DNA of 64,000 nt from Eurosta solidaginis. Its lineage: Eukaryota > Arthropoda > Insecta > Diptera > Tephritidae. The position numbers and the translations under genes are program-made. The notes beneath the pieces were generated by a model that had not been told where the DNA came from, did not search any database, and was given only the letters and a program-made list of their open reading frames with translations. Shown here piece after piece: positions 58,876 through 64,000 of this stretch (positions within the stretch are counted from its first letter, which is position 1; every line of letters begins with the position of its first letter). The DNA lies in assembly GCF_040869045.1 (NCBI RefSeq), contig NC_090321.1, positions 30,563,426 to 30,627,425 of the forward strand, written 5' to 3'.

Positions 58876-60060
58876 TAGATCGGGTTAGGTTAAATTGGAT
58901 TGAAATGGCCTCACATAGACTGAATGGATCCGTACTGTTACCTGAAGCTTCTGCAACGACCAAACAGAAACATCCTATCAAAAACCAGTACCTACGTTAT
59001 AAAATTACGCTATCCTCTTGGCAAATACTAAAAGTCTTCTAAGACCTATGTCACTTGCTGCTTCTAGATCTGACAGCTGTATCACTCTTAATAGCTGGAG
59101 CTTTAGACTGACACGCGCAAAAAACGTGTCCGATCGTTTCCTCCTCCAACCGGCAATTCCTACATCAGCTATCCGAGCCTAATTTAAAAGCATGTGACAC
59201 CAGAAGGCAGTGTCCAGACAAAATACCCGTAATAAGCCTACAGTCCCCCTTTTTAGTGATAGAAGCAACTTTTTTAGAAGCAACACTTTTCAACACTTTA
59301 TAGCACCGCGCTTGGACCCATGCCTTTTCCGCTTGGTCGATGATATGCACCTCTCGACTTCGTTTAATCGCGGCCAATCTAATTGGCACGTTAACGGAGC
59401 AAGCTTCAAGGAATGCGCCCTTTTTAGCTAGTTCATCCGCTTTTCATTCCTATCTATTCCCATATGCCCTGTGATCCATTATAGATGTATGATTTTACCT
59501 GTCCCGATTATTTCTAGATTTTGCTTCTACTCTAACACACTTTTAGCTGCTGTGCTATGCGAGATTCTTGTTGCTGCTTGGCTGTCAATATAAAAATTAG
59601 CACCGCTGCAGGTTAAGCTATTCTCTTCCGGTGTTTTTACTGTTGTGGGTACGGCTAATTCTTCCGCTTGAAAAACGCTTTATTTCCGGATCAGCATAGT
59701 ATACCGTAGACCCTACTCCTTCCACTACTTTGGAACCATCAGTGTACACATATATCACCTGGTCCGCCATTTTAGCACCCTTGCGCCAACAATCCACCTC
59801 TATTGTGGCTTCAAGAGCCCCCTCGAAGCGCTGATAGGGAATCAGGTAGTATGTTCGTCCTATAATTGATGTCGCTAGACTACTATGGCTGTATGGTCTG
59901 CGCTCAAGCTGCCCCAAGGGAAGGCGTTGTTCAAATAAAGCTGCATTTGCCCCCTAGCAGCACGGTTTGCCGCTTTGCCAAGTACCATGGTTAGGGTGTT
60001 GGCAGTTATTGGCCTTCTTATGTTGCAGAAAAGTGTACCTGCACGCAACTAAGCCACTTC
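58876..60060 (-). mobile_element. LOA-like retrotransposon 3' part (RNase H onward)
   Basis: In reverse it starts within the RT-RNase H connection (59900-60060), has VIYVYTDGSKVVEGVGSTVY (RNase H, first catalytic Asp) near 59735 and LAAIKRSREVHIIDQAEKAW near 59380. It ends with the family tail next to CCTAACCCGATC at 58876. Frames are broken. It keeps the metal-binding-like C-terminal region in degraded form (59130-59170). Confidence 0.82.
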
Positions 60061-60929
60061 ACACCGGGTATGGAATTTTCGCATTATCTATTATCTACTC
60101 AAAAAAAAATGGAAAGATTGGAAAACCGATCTCGTGACTTTGACTCGAAATCAGCATCCCTTTACTTTTCAAAAGGAGTCGGAATTTAGAACAGGCTTGA
60201 TTTAGTTGGTTATCCATATTTCTTAGCTCTGGATACGTGGCTATTCCAGAAACTGGACAATGAGCCATTTCTCATAACCTATACTGACCTGCTTTACTAT
60301 TTTTCTAAAAGATTTCAAAAGATCAGTTTTATCAGTTGTCACACTGAGTTAGTAAAAAATGTAGAGTAGTGGTATTTTTGACATATTGGTTCTGAGATAT
60401 CAAAGTAGAAGTTTCGTGTCAAGTTAGCTTTGTTTTTTTGCCAAGCACAGAAATTTGGGCGATTAATGTTTATTTACTACGCCCCTGAATTTTTTATTCC
60501 GATTTGAAGCATTTTATACCTACAGTAATGAAAATGAATTGCTCTGCGGGTAGTAATTTCTCTTCCGCATTCTCACACACCCCAAATGAAAGATGAATGC
60601 TACCATTTAGGTTCTCATATTTTATTTATCATATATTAAAAATAAAGGCTTTTAACTAAATTATTTTCTTTATTTCATTTATTGTCGCAGTGGGTATGTG
60701 TGTCAAAAAGGCGTACACTGAACCCACCTCCAAAAATGAGTGGCATAACTAAAACCTTCATTTCATACTTTTTTGGACGTAAAGTTTTTTAACTTTTCGT
60801 TTTTGTTCACGCGTTCATTGTAGCTCCCTTTGGGTTAAACAGCACGAAAACAGATGTGAAATTATGAAGGAAGTCGCTATGAAAGAGAAATTAAATTCGT
60901 ACAAATTGAAAGCGCAGAAAAAAATTAAG
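60061..60929. other. No gene seen
   Basis: AT-rich; nothing recognised. Confidence 0.5.
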
Positions 60930-61380
60930 CTTGTGAATTCAACAAATCAGGGTTTTTGTTCTTGAATTAACAGTTATTCAGTAAAATTTATATAACTATA
61001 GTTAATTCAACAGTCTTTTGTCAAGGGGACAGTTTTGTATTATCATTTCAACAGAAGAAAAACTTTTGGTTTTAAGCTAACTAATTTTCTGTAAAAATTA
61101 CAGATTTCCAATCAATTTGGCTAATTTTCTGTTAAAAGAACTGATTTCATTGGTCATTTAAACAACGAAGCACTTTCAATATTGTGCCAATATATCCGCA
61201 AATTTTAAAGAGAAACTTACGCTCACGGCGCTGACTACGTTATTCTTATGACTATCGTGCCACAGAAATCTCTGTTATACCACAGCCACGATTATTCTAA
61301 TGTTGAGGGAAATTTGTTATTTTAACAATTTTCGTTGGTATTCTTAGAGTGACTGTAAAATTGTTAGTTAACAAAAACTT
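60930..61380 (-). repeat. Dispersed repeat H, copy 2
   Basis: In reverse, GTCACTCTAAGAATACCAAC (near 61355) and the AGTTTTTCTTCTGTTGAAAT block (near 61050) follow the same order as at 49730-50300. Confidence 0.65.
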
Positions 61381-61391
61381 CTAATCGATAA

Positions 61392-61550
61392 CTAACGAGA
61401 ATTGGGAACACCAATGGAGGTCAAGTCTTCCTTCATCCGCCTCTCCCAACTCAGTCGAGATCGCGCCCTTCCTCCGCTTTCAAACTGCGGTGTCGAATGA
61501 AATACTTTCTTGGCTGGAACGTCTTCGTTCATTCGCATAACAAAACCTAA
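61392..61550 (-). pseudogene. RTE-like C-terminal fragment
   Basis: The minus frame reads RILGFVMRMNEDVPAKKVFH, a glycine/arginine stretch, then LSWERRMKEDLTSIGV. This parallels LRWLGHVMRMKDDAPAKKVF near 40915. About 50 codons, no RT motifs. Confidence 0.78.
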
Positions 61551-61650
61551 GATCCTGCGTTCGAGAGCCGAGCAAAGCAACATCAAAAATTTATAAACAG
61601 GTTTCTGCAATTAAAAAAAGTATTTCTTAGTGGATTTGCCCCTTGTGAAC
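61551..61650 (+). mobile_element. SINE body fragment
   Basis: GATCCTGCGTTCGAGAGCC, then GCAAAGCAACATCAAAAATT and a degraded AAGTATTTCTTAGTGG block. Lacks the A-box side of the head. Confidence 0.6.
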
Positions 61651-61654
61651 TCTC

Positions 61655-62480
61655 CTTTTAAAATGGGGCAGAAATTGCGAAACGTTTTTTACCTGACCAA
61701 TCGCTTGTAGGAGACATATGTATGCTATATATACGACCGACCTCTATGAATTTTTCAGGGATCATTTTATGCTATATACTTAAGCATTTGGTGAAATTTG
61801 AAGCTTCTAGCTGTTAAAATGGGGCAGAAATTATTAAAAGTTTCTTATCTGAACAATCAGTTGTAGAGGACATATGCATTATATACCACCGATCTATATG
61901 AATTTTTAGACAACAGTTTATGCTATATACGTAAGCATTTAATGAAATTTGAAGCTTCTAGCTGTGGGGTAGAAATTACGAAACGTTTCTTATCTTAACA
62001 ATCGGTTGTATGGGATATATACTACCGATCTCTTCAAATTTTTCAAAAAACAACAAACACTATATACGGTTTGGTGAAATTTGAAGCTTTTGACTAATAA
62101 ATTGAGGGAGATATAACAAAAAAAAACCGTTCTCTGAAAAATCGGTTATAGGGGGATATATGCTATAGTAGTTCGATCCAGTCGATTCCGACAAATGTCT
62201 AATCCGACACTCGCTGACAAAATTTCATCAAGATATCTCAAAAATTGAGGGACTAGTTTGTATTCAAACATATAGACAGACAAATAGACATGGCTAAATC
62301 AACTCAGATCGTCATTCTGATCAATTCGGTATACTTATTGGTGCGTCTATATCTTCTCCTTTAAGGACTTACAATTTTGAGATTCGTGACAAACGTAATA
62401 TACCATTTCATTTCGACAAATTTTGTCGTTTTTAGTAATTTTCGAAATTAAAAGAGAGAATTTTATTTGATGGTATTTGC
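61655..62480 (+). mobile_element. HLE-E element fragment, ~165-bp units
   Basis: Four diverged internal units with GGGGCAGAAATT, CTGAACAATCAGTTGTA and ATATATACTACCGATC, then the conserved tail block AGACATGGCTAAATCAACTC and CGGTATACTTATTGGTGCG. Both termini are missing or degraded: GTAATATACCATTTCATTTC near 62395 is what remains by the tail. Confidence 0.72.
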
Positions 62481-62487
62481 TAAAGAT

Positions 62488-62518
62488 TGGCACTGCTATT
62501 TTCATGCTCGCTGCTGTA
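62488..62518. repeat. Tc1-like terminus, isolated
   Basis: In reverse: GTTACAGCAGCGAGCATGAA then AATAGCAGTG, the same end as at 14646 and 48427, without a partner nearby. Confidence 0.5.
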
Positions 62519-62829
62519 ACTAAAAAAATTAATAAATATGTTTGTATGCATACATACATATGTGCGTAGATAAGTACATACCTCCTTCCTCGCTCTCTCA
62601 CTCTCTCTAGTCCTTAACAACGACTTCAACGCTCTAACTGCTGCGCTACAACGTACTACAAAATATATTTAATAATTTTTTGAGAAACAATTATTTATCC
62701 GTAGATCTTAACAAAATGGTTAAGAAGAATCGAAAAGTTTCAAATTTACTTACAAAATTCCAAAAAAATTCTAAAGTTCCTGCTTATTGATTTATTATTA
62801 ATAAATATATAAATAAAATTATTGAATTT

Positions 62830-62835
62830 AAAAAA
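62830..62835 (-). terminator. RNA polymerase III terminator for tRNA-iMet
   Basis: Six T on the minus strand, 23 bp past the tRNA 3' end. A run of four or more T stops polymerase III. Confidence 0.8.
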
Positions 62836-62858
62836 TAAGGAATGAACAGACTAGATTG

Positions 62859-62930
62859 TAGCAGAGCAAGGTTTCGATCCTCGGACCTCTGGGTTATGGG
62901 CCCAGCACGCTTCCACTGCGCCACTCTGCT
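62859..62930 (-). tRNA. tRNA-iMet: Initiator tRNA-Met (anticodon CAU)
   Basis: 72 nt with a complete cloverleaf and no intron. The acceptor strands AGCAGAG/CTCTGCT give the A1:U72 pair of eukaryotic initiators. The anticodon stem has three G:C pairs (GGG/CCC) around CCAUAA, with the CAU anticodon at plus positions 62896-62898. The T-loop reads GAUCGAAA rather than the usual GUUCRA, the other initiator hallmark. The A box lies at about 62913-62923 and the B box at 62870-62880. The sequence is, to my memory, the same as Drosophila initiator tRNA. CCA is not encoded, as expected. It delivers methionine to the start codon in translation initiation. Confidence 0.97.
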
Positions 62931-64000
62931 TGTATTTTATAAAGTGTCAAATGCGTCATACAAGCGAGCGTTAATATTGCTGTCTTTTCTATTGTTAACA
63001 AGGTAGAATCAAAAGCTCACATGGAAAGTGGATACAGCTGCGTTTAAACCAACTTGAATTCTTCACAACCAGCAAGATTTGCGAACATCGTATTTAACGA
63101 TATATTCTCGTAATATACAAGAATTACGATATACGGAATAATATAATAGAAGGGAAATTCGTTACATTGACAAATTGTGTAAGTGGTTATGTGGGTATCT
63201 CCCTCACTAACTTTATAGGCCTTTGTATTTAATTTTTATTGTATTATTTAAATAAGAACATGTCAGTTTTATAAACTACTTTTTTTCTATTTGTAAATTG
63301 TATAAATAAAGATTTATTTTTAAATTATTCTATAAGCATCAACCAATTCATTACCAGCATTAAGTCATCGCAACTTAATTTGTTATTAGAGTCATAAATT
63401 AGCTTGTTATCGCTGTATTGCCTAACGCACTGAATATTAAATATTCATTAAATATAGCACTTAATATGTGAGAATGGATGTGCATTAGGATGTTCAATAT
63501 TAAGGCAATTTTTTCTCTGCGCCAACTGAAAATCACATTCTTATAAAAAATTAAATAATTGAACATTTGAGGAAATTGTTAAGCTGAAAGAAATAATCGC
63601 CTGCTGCTTCCCATCAAACCAAAGCATTCAAATTTATCGTAAATCAGGATTTCCTGACGAAGATCGAAGCCATTTTAATTTAATTATCGATTTAATAACC
63701 AGTCAAGTAAAAAAAATGCGTTATCGAAATGCTCCTTCTCACCATGTCAACTGATGCATCGACTGTCAGTTAAGTATAAGTTAAAATTTAAACAAAAGTT
63801 AGCTGTTTTCTTTTTATCGTGTATCCACAATAGATTTTCGTAATTTGTTCTACAAAATATTCACAATTATCGATTTAACTGGGGGTTGGTCTCATCGTAT
63901 TGGTTAAATTTTAACTTAAAGCTCAGTATCCATATCCAGATCAGAATAAAACGTTCCAGAATATTTTTTATTTTGATCATGTAAGCCAAACTTGAACATT
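62931..64000. other. No gene seen
   Basis: AT-rich DNA upstream of the tRNA gene. No open frame of note and no repeat recognised. Confidence 0.5.

Overview
This window looks like a stretch of dipteran (fly) chromosome made almost wholly of transposable-element debris. It is AT-rich and I could not recognise a complete host protein-coding gene. A true-fruit-fly-like (tephritid) genome is my best guess, from memory of the repeat families. The only securely functional gene is an initiator tRNA-Met on the minus strand at 62859-62930.

The dominant component is a superfamily of non-coding elements (called HLE-A, -B, -C and -E here). All share one layout: an ACAAG(T/C)AAGG-type start, a short hairpin, an ATAC-led subterminal inverted repeat, GGGCGTGGC-rich body blocks, a GACG microsatellite next to an ATGGCT block, and a GTATAA(A) end. 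The inverted-repeat sequence differs between subfamilies but is matched at both ends within each. Two HLE-A copies lie head to tail with no spacer. These features resemble non-autonomous Helentron/DINE-type elements; that is inference, while the terminal pairing is read directly. The HLE-A copies carry arrays of a ~130-bp satellite that also occurs, diverged, in an unrelated-looking element (rep-D).

Layout. 1-5 kb: a three-deep nest (retrotransposon inside HLE-C inside HLE-B). 5-9.7 kb: unassigned DNA, an HLE-B fragment, retrotransposon linker debris, one rep-D. 10-14.1 kb: a 62-bp perfect tandem duplication, reverse-transcriptase debris, a Jockey-type non-LTR remnant and three copies of a (CAA)n-tailed 3'-UTR repeat. 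14.3-19.7 kb: a Tc1-like relic, an RNase H relic, a TTATCG-rich repeat. 20-29.6 kb: two minus-strand HLE-A elements, tRNA-derived SINEs (one with two insertions), rep-D, HLE-C. 30-35 kb: an LTR-like repeat, a long inverted repeat, a full HLE-B, a second TTATCG block. 35.2-40.8 kb: the head-to-tail HLE-A pair. 40.8-43 kb: a rearranged RTE-like reverse-transcriptase pseudogene and an HLE-C. 43.6-45.8 kb: HLE-E with a nested rep-D. 46.8-53 kb: SINEs, LOA-like fragments, a 108-bp hAT-type MITE with a perfect 8-bp target duplication, a Tc1-like element, and a 1.85-kb TA-flanked transposon. 53.3-55.4 kb: the fifth satellite-bearing HLE-A. 55.5-64 kb: LTR-like, SINE, LOA-like, RTE-like and HLE-E remnants, then the tRNA gene.

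The retrotransposon coding regions are all broken by stops, frameshifts or truncation, so no element here appears autonomous. The value of the window lies in its nesting order, the target-site duplications, and the covariation of element ends.
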